Below, piece by piece: positions 50,894 to 60,049 of a stretch of DNA of 64,000 nucleotides (position 1 is its first letter; each line of letters starts with the position of its first letter). The position numbers and the translations under genes are program-made. Location of the stretch: positions 1 through 64,000 of the forward strand of contig NZ_BOPH01000093.1 in assembly GCF_016863655.1 (NCBI RefSeq). Direction: 5' to 3'. Under the pieces are notes generated by a model. That model ran no database searches. It saw nothing but the letters and a program-made list of their open reading frames with translations, and was not told the DNA's origin. This DNA comes from Virgisporangium ochraceum (GTDB lineage: Bacteria; Actinomycetota; Actinomycetes; Mycobacteriales; Micromonosporaceae).

Positions 50894-50963
50894 CGGCTGG
50901 GCTGGTGCGGCTGGGCTCGTTCGGCTGGGCTCGTGGGGGTGGGCCCGTGCGGCTGCGCCGTGC
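50894..50963. repeat. 14-bp tandem repeat, five units
   Basis: Units of CGGCTGGGCTSGTK recur with period 14 from 50894; the first three are nearly exact and the last two diverge. Confidence 0.7.
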
Positions 50964-50978
50964 GCGAGGCGGTCCTTT

Positions 50979-51045
50979 GATAAACGACGCTCTATCCAGT
51001 GCGGCTTTTCGGCGTGGGAGCGCACTGGATAGAGCGTCGTTTATC
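50979..51045. repeat. 67-bp hairpin with 25-bp perfect arms
   Basis: Positions 50979-51003 and 51021-51045 are exact reverse complements (arm begins GATAAACGACGCTC), with a 17-nt loop. The arms are AT-richer than the flanks. Perfect arms of this length indicate recent origin or strong constraint. It could be a MITE-like element or a terminator. Confidence 0.85.
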
Positions 51046-51113
51046 TGAAAGCCGAGGCGTCGGCGCCACCAGGACGATGCGCCAGCCGCTCGCCCACGCC
51101 CCATCGCACCCCA

Positions 51114-51202
51114 GGCCCGTCGTGCCCGGGCCCGTCGTGCTCGGGCCCGTCGTGCTCGGGCCCGTCATTCCCGGGCCCGTCGTGCCCGGGCCGTCGCGCC
51201 CG
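51114..51202. repeat. 15-bp tandem repeat, about six units
   Basis: GGCCCGTCGTGCYCG recurs with period 15 from 51114; the fifth copy ends near 51188, a sixth is 14 bp, and related CCCGGG blocks continue to about 51240. Confidence 0.75.
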
Positions 51203-51240
51203 GGTCCATGCCATGCCCGGGATGGCTGCCGTGCCCGGGA

Positions 51241-51795
51241 TCAGCGGGTCGCGGTCAGCACCACGGCCAGGGCCAGAGCCGCCGTGCCGATCCACAGGCC
51301 GATCCAGGGGGCCCGTCGGCGGTGGATGCTCGCGAACGCCCCCGCCGTCGCGCCCACGCCCACGAGACCGATCAGCAGCATCACCGGGAAGTACCAGCTC
51401 AACCCCGGCCGGAACAGATCGACCAGCACCGGCAGCGCGACCATCACCCCGGCCATCCCGAGCACGCCCGCCCATCCGGCCACCAGGGCGAGCCGCCGGC
51501 TGTCGGGCGCCGGGTCGCCGTCCAGGGGAAGGCGGAACCGCACGCGGACCGCATGCTTCGTGCGGTCGTGGAACTCGCTGTCCCGGTACTGCTGGACGAG
51601 CATGCCGGGACGCGTCTGCTGCCACGACTGGTTCGCGGCGTGCAGCGTCTGGCCGGCGAACCGCAGCCGTTCCTGGATGCGGGCGTGGGCCTCGGCGCGC
51701 AGCCGGTCCTGGAGCGGGCTCTGCAACCGGGCCTGCAACCGGGCCCGGAACCGGTCGTGCACGTCCTGCTGGCGGTCGCGGGTGTCGGTCCGCAT
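51241..51795 (-). CDS. Hypothetical membrane protein with helical N-terminus
   Basis: The 184-residue protein has a charged, Arg/Gln-rich, probably coiled N-terminus (DRFRARLQARLQSPLQDRLRAEAHARIQERL, residues 12-42). Three hydrophobic helices follow at about 106-128, 133-153 and 163-180. No family recognised. ATG 51795 has GAGGAG upstream. It is divergent from murI. Confidence 0.7.
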   Translation of the reverse strand: MRTDTRDRQQDVHDRFRARLQARLQSPLQDRLRAEAHARIQERLRFAGQTLHAANQSWQQTRPGMLVQQYRDSEFHDRTKHAVRVRFRLPLDGDPAPDSRRLALVAGWAGVLGMAGVMVALPVLVDLFRPGLSWYFPVMLLIGLVGVGATAGAFASIHRRRAPWIGLWIGTAALALAVVLTATR

Positions 51796-51941
51796 CTCAT
51801 GTCTCCTCGGTGGTGCCTCACCCAGAGCAACGGCCGAGGCGACCATGGGTGACTGATCCACGCCAACCATGTCGATTTGGTGACTTACCTGCTGAGAGCG
51901 ACCCTTCACAGCCGGATTCACGGCGTAGGCTGCGCGACGTG

Positions 51942-52754
51942 ATGGACGCGCCGATCGGGATCTTCGACTCCGGCGTCGGCGGGCTGACCGTGGCCCGCGC
52001 CATCCTCGATCAGCTGCCGGGCGAGCAGGTCATCTACGTCGGCGACACGAAGCACGTCCCGTACGGCCCGAAACCGATCGCCGACGTGCGGCGCTACGCT
52101 CTCGACTGCCTCGACCATCTGGTCGAGGAGGGCGTGAAGCTGCTGGTCATCGCGTGCAACAGCGCCGCGGCGGCGTGCCTGCACGACGCGCGTGAGCGGT
52201 ACCCGATCCCGGTGGTCGAGGTCATCCGGCCGGCGGTCCGCAGGGCGGTCGCGGCCACCCGCAACGGGCGTATCGGCGTCATCGGCACCCAGGCGACGAT
52301 CACCAGCCGGGCGTACGAGGACGCGTTCGCGGCCGCACCCCACGTGAAGGTGACGAGCGCCGCGTGCCCGCAGTTCGTCGAGTTCGTCGAGCGGGGCATC
52401 ACGTCGGGGCGGGCGCTGCTGGGCCTGGCCCAGTCGTACCTGGAGCCGTTGCAGCGCGCCGAGGTCGACACGCTGGTGCTGGGCTGCACCCACTATCCGC
52501 TGCTCGCCGGCATGCTCGGGCTGGCGATGGGCGACGAGGTGACGCTGGTGTCCAGCGCCGACGAAACCGCGCGCGACGTGTACCGGGTGCTCGTCGAGCG
52601 CGACATGCTACGCCCGGAAGGGGCGACGGTGCAGCACCGCTTCCTGGCTACGGGTGACGTGGAGCCGTTCGCGCGGCTCGCCTCCCGGTTCCTCGGCCCG
52701 GTGGCGGCTAACGTGGGCTCCCTGGCGAGGTCCGCCGGGGTTGGGGCGATCTAG
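51942..52754 (+). CDS. murI: Glutamate racemase
   Basis: The 270-residue enzyme supplies D-glutamate for peptidoglycan. It has the active-site motifs IFDSGVGGLTVAR (residues 7-19), the first catalytic Cys in VIACNSAAAA near 70, and the second in VLGCTHYPLL near 182. ATG at 51942; a GTG one codon earlier is possible. It is followed by an MBL phosphodiesterase, GT4, rph and rdgB, the order seen around mycobacterial murI. Confidence 0.95.
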   Translation: MDAPIGIFDSGVGGLTVARAILDQLPGEQVIYVGDTKHVPYGPKPIADVRRYALDCLDHLVEEGVKLLVIACNSAAAACLHDARERYPIPVVEVIRPAVRRAVAATRNGRIGVIGTQATITSRAYEDAFAAAPHVKVTSAACPQFVEFVERGITSGRALLGLAQSYLEPLQRAEVDTLVLGCTHYPLLAGMLGLAMGDEVTLVSSADETARDVYRVLVERDMLRPEGATVQHRFLATGDVEPFARLASRFLGPVAANVGSLARSAGVGAI

Positions 52755-52785
52755 GAGTGGTTGTGAGCGCGAAGAGCGGGATGTC

Positions 52786-53535
52786 GTGAGGCTCACCGTG
52801 CTGGGCTGCGCGGGCAGCTTCCCAGGGCCGGACTCCGGATGTTCGTGCTACCTGGTCGACGCCGACGGGTTCCGGATGCTTGTCGACTTCGGAACGGGAT
52901 CGATGACGGCGGTGCAGCGGTTCGCCGGCCTGTACTCGATCGACGCGATCGTGCTGACGCACCTGCACCCCGACCACATGTTCGACGCCTGCTCCTACGT
53001 GGTGGCGCGGCGGTACTCGCCCGACGGGCCGCTGCCGCAGATCCCGCTCTACGCGCCGGCCGGTGCCGAGCAGCGGCTCGCCCTGGCCTACGCCGGCAAC
53101 GACACCGAGAAGCTCGACGACGTGTACGAGTTCCACGACCTCACCGCCGGCACGACCCAGATCGGGCCGTTCACCGTGCACGCCGAGAAGGTCAACCATC
53201 CGATCGACACGTTCGGGCTGCGCATCGAGCACGACGGGCGGTCGCTGGCGTACTCGTCCGACTCGGCGCCGTGCGACGCGCTGATCCGGCTCGCGCTCAA
53301 CGCCGACGCGTTCCTGTGCGAGGCCAGCTACCTCGACGACATGGACAACCCGCCCGACCTGCACCTCACCGGCCGCGAGGCGGGCGAGCACGCGAGCAAG
53401 GCCGGCGTCGGTCGGCTGCTGCTCACCCACATGGTGGCGGCGTGGGGCAGCGAGTTCATGACCCAGGACGCCGCGGCGAGCGCCTACAGCGGCCCGATCG
53501 ACATCGTGCGGCCGGGAACGCGCTACATCATCTAG
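52786..53535 (+). CDS. MBL-fold phosphodiesterase (Rv1339-like)
   Basis: The 249-residue metallo-beta-lactamase-fold protein has the metal motif THLHPDHMFD near residue 59 and a late HMVAAWGSEF region with His. Its neighbours (murI upstream, rph and rdgB downstream) are those of mycobacterial Rv1339, described as an atypical cyclic-nucleotide phosphodiesterase. Annotation as an RNase Z-like hydrolase is an alternative. GTG at 52786, with a weak GAGCGGG ribosome site. Confidence 0.87.
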   Translation: MRLTVLGCAGSFPGPDSGCSCYLVDADGFRMLVDFGTGSMTAVQRFAGLYSIDAIVLTHLHPDHMFDACSYVVARRYSPDGPLPQIPLYAPAGAEQRLALAYAGNDTEKLDDVYEFHDLTAGTTQIGPFTVHAEKVNHPIDTFGLRIEHDGRSLAYSSDSAPCDALIRLALNADAFLCEASYLDDMDNPPDLHLTGREAGEHASKAGVGRLLLTHMVAAWGSEFMTQDAAASAYSGPIDIVRPGTRYII

Positions 53536-53594
53536 CCGCCGACGTGTGGCTGCGCGTCGATCCCCGGTTAACCCGCGACCCCGATGGTGAACTC

Positions 53595-54755
53595 ATGCGC
53601 GTCGCCATCGTGACCGAGTCGTTCCCACCCGACGTCAACGGGGTCGCGAACTCCGTGGTCCGGGTGGCCGATCACCTGCGTGCCCGCGGCCACGAGCCGC
53701 TCGTCGTCGCCCCCGCGCCGTCGGCCGGGTGCCGTGACGTCACCGGCCGGCTGCCGTACCCGGTGGTGCGGGTGCCGTCGGTGCCGATGCCGGGGTACCC
53801 GAACTTCCGGCTCGGGCTGCCCAGTCGCCGCATCGCGGCCGCCCTACGGGAACACCGCACCGACATCGTGCACCTGGCGAGCCCGTTCTTCCTGGGCGGC
53901 ACCGGTGCGCGGGTCACCGCCCGGCTCGGGTTGCCGTCGGTGGCGGTCTACCAGACCGATGTGGCCGCCTACGCCCGCCTGTACCGGTACTTCGGCTGGG
54001 GCGAGAGTACGGCGTGGCGCTGGCTGCGCCAGATCCACAACGGCGCCGGCCGCACGTTGGCGCCGTCGACGGCCGCGGCGACCGCCCTGCTGGCAAACGG
54101 AATCAGGCGGGTGTGGCTGTGGCGGCGCGGCGTCGACGCGGCCCGCTTCGACCCGTCCCACCGCAGTGCCGCCCTCCGGACGGCCCTCGCCCCGAACGGT
54201 GAGGTGATTGTCGGCTACGTGGGCCGGCTCGCCGCGGAGAAGCGGATCGACCTGCTGGCTCCCATCGCGAGGCAGAAGGGCGTGCGCTTCGTCGTCGTCG
54301 GCTCCGGCCCGGCGGAGGAGCCGTTGCGCCGCGCGCTGCCGGGCGCGGTGTTCCTCGGCGCCCGCAGGGGCGGCCAGCTCGCCCGGCTGTACGCCAGCTT
54401 CGACGTCTTCGCCCACGCCGGGCCGTTCGAGACGTTCGGCCAGACCATCCAGGAGGCGATGGCGTCGGGGCTTCCGGTGGTCGCGCCGGCGGCGGGTGGT
54501 CCCGTCGATCTGGTGACCCACGACAGAACCGGATTCCTGGTACCTCCGTTCGACGCGGAGGCCCTGGGTGCCGCGGTGTCGAAGCTCGTCGAGGACCCGG
54601 AGCTGCGCAGGGAGTTCGGTGCCGCCGGCCGCGCGGAGGTCGGGTCCCGCACGTGGGCGGCGGTCGGAGACGAGCTGATCGGGCACTACGTGGCTGTTCA
54701 CAGCGGGATCCTGCCGGTGCCGCCCCGCGTCTCGTTGCACGGCGAGGCCGCCTAG
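53595..54755 (+). CDS. GT4-family glycosyltransferase
   Basis: The 386-residue GT-B enzyme has an N-terminal Rossmann half (MRVAIVTESFPPDVNGVANSV) and the C-terminal nucleotide-sugar site: YVGRLAAEKRIDLL near 207, VVGSGPAEEPL near 232 and the EX7E-like GPFETFGQTIQEAMASGLPVVA near 275. It resembles mannosyltransferases that act on phosphatidylinositol mannosides or polyols; the acceptor is not determined. ATG at 53595. It inserts between the MBL gene and rph, which are adjacent in mycobacteria. Confidence 0.88.
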   Translation: MRVAIVTESFPPDVNGVANSVVRVADHLRARGHEPLVVAPAPSAGCRDVTGRLPYPVVRVPSVPMPGYPNFRLGLPSRRIAAALREHRTDIVHLASPFFLGGTGARVTARLGLPSVAVYQTDVAAYARLYRYFGWGESTAWRWLRQIHNGAGRTLAPSTAAATALLANGIRRVWLWRRGVDAARFDPSHRSAALRTALAPNGEVIVGYVGRLAAEKRIDLLAPIARQKGVRFVVVGSGPAEEPLRRALPGAVFLGARRGGQLARLYASFDVFAHAGPFETFGQTIQEAMASGLPVVAPAAGGPVDLVTHDRTGFLVPPFDAEALGAAVSKLVEDPELRREFGAAGRAEVGSRTWAAVGDELIGHYVAVHSGILPVPPRVSLHGEAA

Positions 54756-54765
54756 GGTGGGACGC

Positions 54766-55491
54766 ATGTCTCGTCCCGATGACCGCGCCCCCGACCAGCT
54801 CCGCCCGGTGACCCTCAACCGCGGCTGGACCGTTCATCCGGAAGGGTCGGTGCTGGTCGAGTTCGGGCAGACCCGGGTGCTGTGCACCGCCAGCGTCACC
54901 GAAGGGGTGCCGCGGTGGCGCAAGGGGTCGGGGCTGGGCTGGCTGACGGCCGAGTACGCGATGCTGCCCCGGTCGACGAACACCCGCAACGACCGGGAGA
55001 GTGTCCGCGGAAAGGTGGGCGGCCGTACCCACGAGATCTCCAGGCTCATTGGACGCGCGCTGCGCGCCACGGCCGACCTGAAGCTCCTCGGCGAGAACTC
55101 CATCGTGATCGACTGCGACGTGCTGCAGGCCGACGGCGGCACCCGCACGGCGGCGATCACCGGTGCGTACGTGGCCCTGCACGACGCGGTCCACTGGCTG
55201 GCCGGTCGCCGCAAGCTCGCCGGTTCGCCCGACGACGTGCTCAAGCGCTCGGTCGCGGCGGTGAGCGTCGGCATCATCGGCGGCGAGCCGCGCCTTGACC
55301 TCTGCTACGAGGAGGACGTCGTCGCCGACGTCGACATGAACATCGTCTGCACCGGCGCCGGCGACTTCGTCGAGGTGCAGGGCACGGGGGAGCAGGGTGT
55401 GTTCAGCCGCGACGAGCTGAACGCGCTGCTCGACCTCGGCATCGCCGGCTGCCTGGAGCTCACCGAGCTCCAGCGGAAGGCCGTCGCGTGA
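54766..55491 (+). CDS. rph: Ribonuclease PH
   Basis: The 241-residue phosphorolytic 3'-exoribonuclease trims tRNA 3' ends. It has RPVTLNRGWTVHPEGSVLVEFGQTRVLC at the N-terminus, GRTHEISRLIGRALRA near 88, and the catalytic region DCDVLQADGGTRTAAITGA near 117-135. ATG 54766 (MSRPDDRAPDQLRP) is preferred. Its stop overlaps the GTG start of rdgB. Confidence 0.95.
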   Translation: MSRPDDRAPDQLRPVTLNRGWTVHPEGSVLVEFGQTRVLCTASVTEGVPRWRKGSGLGWLTAEYAMLPRSTNTRNDRESVRGKVGGRTHEISRLIGRALRATADLKLLGENSIVIDCDVLQADGGTRTAAITGAYVALHDAVHWLAGRRKLAGSPDDVLKRSVAAVSVGIIGGEPRLDLCYEEDVVADVDMNIVCTGAGDFVEVQGTGEQGVFSRDELNALLDLGIAGCLELTELQRKAVA

Positions 55492-56066
55492 AATACCTCC
55501 TGGCAACCCGCAACAGGAAGAAGCTGGTCGAACTCCAGCGGATCCTCACCACCGTGGAGGTCGTCGGCCTCGACGACGTTCCGTCCTATGTGGAGGTTCC
55601 GGAGACCGGGCTCACGTTCGCCGACAACGCGTTGCTGAAGGCCCGCGAGGGCGTGAAGCACACCGGCCTGCCGACGATCGCCGACGACTCCGGCATCGCG
55701 GTCGACGCCCTCAACGGCATGCCGGGCGTGTTCAGCGCGCGGTGGTCCGGGAAGCACGGCGACGACCGGGCCAACCTGGAGCTCCTGCTGGCCCAGGTCG
55801 GCGACGTTCCGGAGGAGCACCTCGGCGCCGCGTTCGTCTGCGCCGCCGTGCTGGTGCTGCCCGACGGCCGGGAGCTGGTCACGCACGGCGAGCAGCGTGG
55901 CCGCCTGGTCCGCACGCCGAAAGGCGACGGCGGCTTCGGCTACGACCCGATCTTCCTCGCCGACGGCCAGACGCGGACGAACGCCGAACTGACGCCGGAG
56001 GAGAAGGACGCGATCTCCCACCGTGGCAGGGCCTTCCGCGATCTGGCCGCCCAGCTGCCTAGCTGA
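55488..56066 (+). CDS. rdgB: XTP/dITP pyrophosphatase (Ham1/RdgB)
   Basis: The 192-residue enzyme removes non-canonical purine nucleotides. It has LLATRNRKKLVEL (N-terminal SxNxxK-type motif), FADNALLKAREGVKHTGLPTIADDSGIAVDAL with the Asp general base near residue 67, and GFGYDPIFL near 149-156. It is coupled to rph (GTGA). It overlaps the convergent hutH by 8 bp. Confidence 0.95.
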   Translation: MKYLLATRNRKKLVELQRILTTVEVVGLDDVPSYVEVPETGLTFADNALLKAREGVKHTGLPTIADDSGIAVDALNGMPGVFSARWSGKHGDDRANLELLLAQVGDVPEEHLGAAFVCAAVLVLPDGRELVTHGEQRGRLVRTPKGDGGFGYDPIFLADGQTRTNAELTPEEKDAISHRGRAFRDLAAQLPS

Positions 56067-57600
56067 GCGGTCCGCCGGCGGCTTCTTCGACCGCGGCCCG
56101 CAGGTCCGGGCCGGCGATCAGGTCGCGGCAGGCCTCGACCACCGGTGCGAGGAACACGTCGGGCCCCGGTTCGCCGGCCATCTTGCCGACGACCGCGAGC
56201 GCGGCCTGCCCCGCCGGCGACGGGGTGAGCGGCCGCCGCAACTGCAGCCCGCGCACCGCCGACAGAAGCTCCACCGCCAGGAGGCTGCGCAGGTTGTCGA
56301 CCACCCGGCGCAGCTTCACCGTCGCGGCCCAGCCCATCGACACGTGGTCCTCCTGCATACCCGACGTGGGCAGCGAGTCGACCGACGCGGGCGCGGCCAG
56401 CCGCCGGTTCTCGGCGACGATGCCGGCGGCCGTGTACTGGGCGATCATCAGGCCGGAGTTGACGCCGGGGTCGGGGGAGAGGAACGCGGGCAGGTCGCGG
56501 TTGCGGGTCACGTCGAGGAGACGGTCGACGCGGCGCTCGGAGATCGAGCCGACCTCCGACGCGGCGATCGCCAGGAAGTCGGCCGCGAAGCCCAGCGGCG
56601 CGCCGTGGAAGTTGCCGGTGCTCTCGACCCGCCCGTCGGGAAGCACCACCGGATTGTCCACAATGGACGCCAGCTCGCGAAGAGCCACCTGGTCGACGAA
56701 CGCGAGCGTGTCGCGGGCGGCGCCGGCCACCTGGGGCGCGCAGCGCATCGCGTACGCGTCCTGCACGGCGTGCTCGAAGTCGTCGCGGTGCGAGGCCATC
56801 ACCTCGGAGTTCTGCAGCAGCCGGTGGATGTTCGCCGCCGACGCGGCCTGGCCCGGATGCGGCCGGATCGCGTGCAGCTCCGGCTGGAACGGCCGGTCCG
56901 AGCCGAGCATCGCCTCGATCGCCAGCGCGCACGTCACGTCGGCCATCGTGAACAGGTGACGCGCGTCGGAGGCGGCCAGCAGCAGCATGCCGAGCATGCC
57001 GTCGGTGCCGTTGATGAGCGCGAGGCCCTCCTTGGCGGCGAGCGTCAGCGGTTCCAGTCCCGCGGTACGCAACGCGTCGAGGGCCGGCAGCCGTTCACCC
57101 GAGGAGCCGAGCACCCAGCCCTCGCCGGTCAGCGCCAGCGCGCAGTGCGCCAACGGCGCCAGGTCTCCTGACGCGCCCAGCGAGCCGTGTTCCGGCACCC
57201 ACGGCACGATGCCGGCGTTCAACAGGTCCACCAGTGCGGAAGCCACGACGGGACGCACACCGGAGTGCCCCAACGCCAGCGACCGCACCCGGAGCAGCAT
57301 CATCGCCCGCACCACCTCGGCGGGCATCGGCGCGCCCAGCCCCGCGGCGTGCGACCGGATCAGCGCGTGCTGAAGCTCCACCCGGCGGGCCGGCGCGATC
57401 GACGTCTGCGCCAGCGCGCCGAAGCCGGTCGACACGCCGTAGACAGGCCGGCCGGCCCGCTCGATGTCGTCGACGATCGACCGGCTGCGCTCCATCGCCG
57501 CGAGCGCGTCGGCGCCGAGCGTCACCGGCGCCGGGGTGCGCGCGACGGTGACGACCTCCGCCGCCGTGACGCCGGTTGCGGTGACCGTCACCGTTGCCAT
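56059..57600 (-). CDS. hutH: Histidine ammonia-lyase
   Basis: The 513-residue enzyme makes urocanate from L-histidine. The MIO prosthetic group forms from Ala-Ser-Gly in SLGASGDLAPLAH at about 142-144. Other family markers are VYGVSTGFGAL near 54 and SVDSLPTSGMQEDHVSMG near 402. It is the last gene of the hut operon and starts within hutI (13-bp overlap). Confidence 0.96.
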   Translation of the reverse strand: MATVTVTATGVTAAEVVTVARTPAPVTLGADALAAMERSRSIVDDIERAGRPVYGVSTGFGALAQTSIAPARRVELQHALIRSHAAGLGAPMPAEVVRAMMLLRVRSLALGHSGVRPVVASALVDLLNAGIVPWVPEHGSLGASGDLAPLAHCALALTGEGWVLGSSGERLPALDALRTAGLEPLTLAAKEGLALINGTDGMLGMLLLAASDARHLFTMADVTCALAIEAMLGSDRPFQPELHAIRPHPGQAASAANIHRLLQNSEVMASHRDDFEHAVQDAYAMRCAPQVAGAARDTLAFVDQVALRELASIVDNPVVLPDGRVESTGNFHGAPLGFAADFLAIAASEVGSISERRVDRLLDVTRNRDLPAFLSPDPGVNSGLMIAQYTAAGIVAENRRLAAPASVDSLPTSGMQEDHVSMGWAATVKLRRVVDNLRSLLAVELLSAVRGLQLRRPLTPSPAGQAALAVVGKMAGEPGPDVFLAPVVEACRDLIAGPDLRAAVEEAAGGPLS

Positions 57601-58742
57601 GCCAGTTCTCCGTTCCGTACGACCGCCCGCACGAGCGGGACACCGGGGCGGTAGGCCAGGTACACCGCCGACGGCGCGTCGAGCACCACCAGGTCGGCCC
57701 GCGCGCCGACGCCGAGGTGGCCGACATCGTCGCGCCGCAACGCTTTCGCGCCGCCGGCGGTCGCCGACCACAGCGCCTCCGCCGGCGTCATGCGCATCTC
57801 CCGCACGGCGAGCGCCACGCAGAACGGCATCGACGACGTGTACGACGAGCCCGGGTTGCAGTCGGTCGCGAGGGCGACCGTCGCGCCGGCGTCCAGGAGC
57901 GCGCGGGCGTCGGGGTAGGGGGAGCGGGTGGCGAACTCGGCGCCGGGCAGCAGTGTGGCGACGGTGTCCGACGAGGACAGCGCGTCGACGTCGGCGTCGG
58001 ACAGGTGCGTGCAGTGGTCGGCGCTGGCCGCGCCCAGCTCGACCGCGAGCCGCACGCCGGGGCCGGGGCCGAGCTGGTTGGCGTGGATCCGGGCACCGAG
58101 CCCGGCGGCGATGCCCGCCCGCAGCACGGCCTCGGACTGGTCGCCGGAGAAGGCGCCGCGCTCGCAGAACACGTCCACCCACCGGGCGTGCGGCGCGGCG
58201 GCGGCCAGCATCGGTCCGCACACCAGCGCCGTGTAGTCGTCGGCGTCGGCGCCCGCGGGAACGACGTGCGCGCCGAGGAACGTGGTCTCGTCGGTGAACT
58301 CGCGGGCCACCCGCAGCGAGCGCTCCTCGTCCTCCACCGTCAGCCCGTACCCGGACTTGATCTCGATGGTCGTGGTGCCCTGCCGCAGCGCCTCGTCGAC
58401 GAGCCGCCGCACGGTGACCCGCAGGAGCCCGTCGCCGGCCGCCCGCGTCGCCGCGACCGTGGTGCGGATGCCGCCGCCGGTGTACGGCTCGCCGGCCATC
58501 CGCGCGGCGAACTCGGCCGACCGGTCGCCGGCGAACACCAGGTGCGCGTGCGGGTCGACGAACCCGGGCACCACCGCCCCGCCGTCCACGTCGAGCACGC
58601 GGTCGGCGGCCGGCGCGCCGGACGCGGCACCGACCCACGCGACGCGGCCGCCGTCGAGCACCAGCGCGGCGTCGAGGAGCGTGCCCAGGGCGGGGTCGTG
58701 GGTGGTCAACTGGCCGATGCCCGTCACCGCCATCGCGGTCAC
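57588..58742 (-). CDS. hutI: Imidazolonepropionase
   Basis: The 384-residue amidohydrolase hydrolyses imidazolone-5-propionate to N-formimino-L-glutamate. It has the metal motif DPHAHLVFAGDR near residue 63, EIKSGYGLT near 130, and the late ATDCNPGSS Asp near 302. GTG at 58742 overlaps the hutF stop; ATG at 58733 is an alternative. Confidence 0.95.
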   Translation of the reverse strand: MTAMAVTGIGQLTTHDPALGTLLDAALVLDGGRVAWVGAASGAPAADRVLDVDGGAVVPGFVDPHAHLVFAGDRSAEFAARMAGEPYTGGGIRTTVAATRAAGDGLLRVTVRRLVDEALRQGTTTIEIKSGYGLTVEDEERSLRVAREFTDETTFLGAHVVPAGADADDYTALVCGPMLAAAAPHARWVDVFCERGAFSGDQSEAVLRAGIAAGLGARIHANQLGPGPGVRLAVELGAASADHCTHLSDADVDALSSSDTVATLLPGAEFATRSPYPDARALLDAGATVALATDCNPGSSYTSSMPFCVALAVREMRMTPAEALWSATAGGAKALRRDDVGHLGVGARADLVVLDAPSAVYLAYRPGVPLVRAVVRNGELAWQR

Positions 58743-60049
58743 GGCAGCACCGCCGTGATCGCGTCGCGCAGCGAGCGGGCGACGTCGGGCACGAGCACAT
58801 GGTCACCGTCGCGCACGACGAACCGCCCGTCGACCATCACCTGCCGCACGTCGGCGGCGGTCGCCGCGAACACCGCCTCGGCCGGCCGGCATCCGCTGGT
58901 ACGCACCGTGTCGAGCGCGACGGTCACCAGGTCGGCCCGCGCGCCGACCGCGATCGTGCCCGCGTCGGCCCAGCCGAGCGCCGCGTGACCGGCCGGGCCC
59001 AGCGCGCGCACCAGCGCCGCCGGTGGGAACACCCCGCGTTCCCGGGTGCGCAGCCGCTCGTGCAGTTCCATCCCGCGCGCCTCCTCGAACAGGTCGATCA
59101 CCGCGTGCGAGTCGGACCCGAGGCACAGCGGGCTCCCGGCGTCGGCCAGGTCGCCGGCCGGGCCGAGACCGTCGGCGAGGTCGCGTTCGGTGGTGGGGCA
59201 CAGGCACACCGCGGTGCCGCTCCCGCCGAGCGCGGCCCGGTCGGCGTCGGTGAGGTGGGTGGCGTGCACCGCCGTCGTGGTCGGGCCGAGCACACCGGCG
59301 TCCGCCAGCACCGCGGTCGGTGTCCGTCCATAGTGGACCAGCGACGCCTCGTTCTCGGCCGGCTGCTCCGACAGGTGCGCGTGCAGCGGCGCGCCGGCCG
59401 CGCCGGCGACCACCACGGGCAGCGCCGCGGCGGGCACGGCCCGCACGCTGTGCACGGCCGCACCGACGAGCGCACCCGGCCCGGGCCGGAGGTCCGCCAT
59501 CCGCGACGCCCAGGCCTCGGCGGACCCGTCACCGAACCGCAACTGCGGACCCTCCAGCGGTCGGCCGTCCACTGTGGACGTCAGGTAGCACGTGTCGAGC
59601 AGCGTGATCCGGATGCCCGCCTCGGCGGCGGCCGTCATCAGCGCGGCGCCCATCGCGTTCGGGTCGTCGTACGGCGTGCCGCCGGGCCCGTGGTGCAGGT
59701 AGTGGAACTCGCCCACGCACGTCACCCCGGCCAGCGCCATCTCCGCGTAGACGGCCCGCGCCAACCCGAGGTACGACTCCGGGTCGAGAGCGGCGGCCAC
59801 GCCGTACATCGCGTCGCGCCAGGTCCAGAACGAGCCCGGTGCGTGGCCGTTGCGCCCGCGCAGCGCCCGGTGGAACGCGTGCGAGTGCGCGTTCGCCAGC
59901 CCGGGAAACGTGAGCCCGGGCAGGAGTACACCGTCGGGAGCGGCGTCGAGCAGGACGTCGGTGAACCGACCGGCGTCCACGGTGAGCAGCACGTCGGCCC
60001 GCACCCGGTCGTCGATCCAGGCGAACTCGCACCAGTAGAGCTCACTCAC
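58739..60049 (-). CDS. hutF: Formimidoylglutamate deiminase
   Basis: The 436-residue amidohydrolase-superfamily enzyme converts N-formimino-glutamate to N-formylglutamate plus ammonia, defining the five-step pathway. It has the metal motif LANAHSHAFHRAL near residue 52, LHAHLSEQPAEN near 220, and the Asp of LGSDSHAVID near 307. GTG at 60049 overlaps the amidohydrolase stop. Confidence 0.94.
   Translation of the reverse strand: MSELYWCEFAWIDDRVRADVLLTVDAGRFTDVLLDAAPDGVLLPGLTFPGLANAHSHAFHRALRGRNGHAPGSFWTWRDAMYGVAAALDPESYLGLARAVYAEMALAGVTCVGEFHYLHHGPGGTPYDDPNAMGAALMTAAAEAGIRITLLDTCYLTSTVDGRPLEGPQLRFGDGSAEAWASRMADLRPGPGALVGAAVHSVRAVPAAALPVVVAGAAGAPLHAHLSEQPAENEASLVHYGRTPTAVLADAGVLGPTTTAVHATHLTDADRAALGGSGTAVCLCPTTERDLADGLGPAGDLADAGSPLCLGSDSHAVIDLFEEARGMELHERLRTRERGVFPPAALVRALGPAGHAALGWADAGTIAVGARADLVTVALDTVRTSGCRPAEAVFAATAADVRQVMVDGRFVVRDGDHVLVPDVARSLRDAITAVLP

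Larger units (their letters stand above)
50411..51240. other. 830-bp non-coding, repeat-dense region
   Basis: No gene was recognised. It contains a 61-bp palindrome (50588-50648), a 14-bp tandem array (50894-50963), a 67-bp perfect hairpin (50979-51045) and a 15-bp tandem array (51114-51202). Base composition drops around 50580-50660 and 50975-51050. The terminator of cysM must lie here, but only the hairpins could serve. Confidence 0.7.

Noticed and set aside
50894..51202. Possible CRISPR array
   Set aside because: The repeats are contiguous (14- and 15-bp periods) with no spacers and no cas genes.
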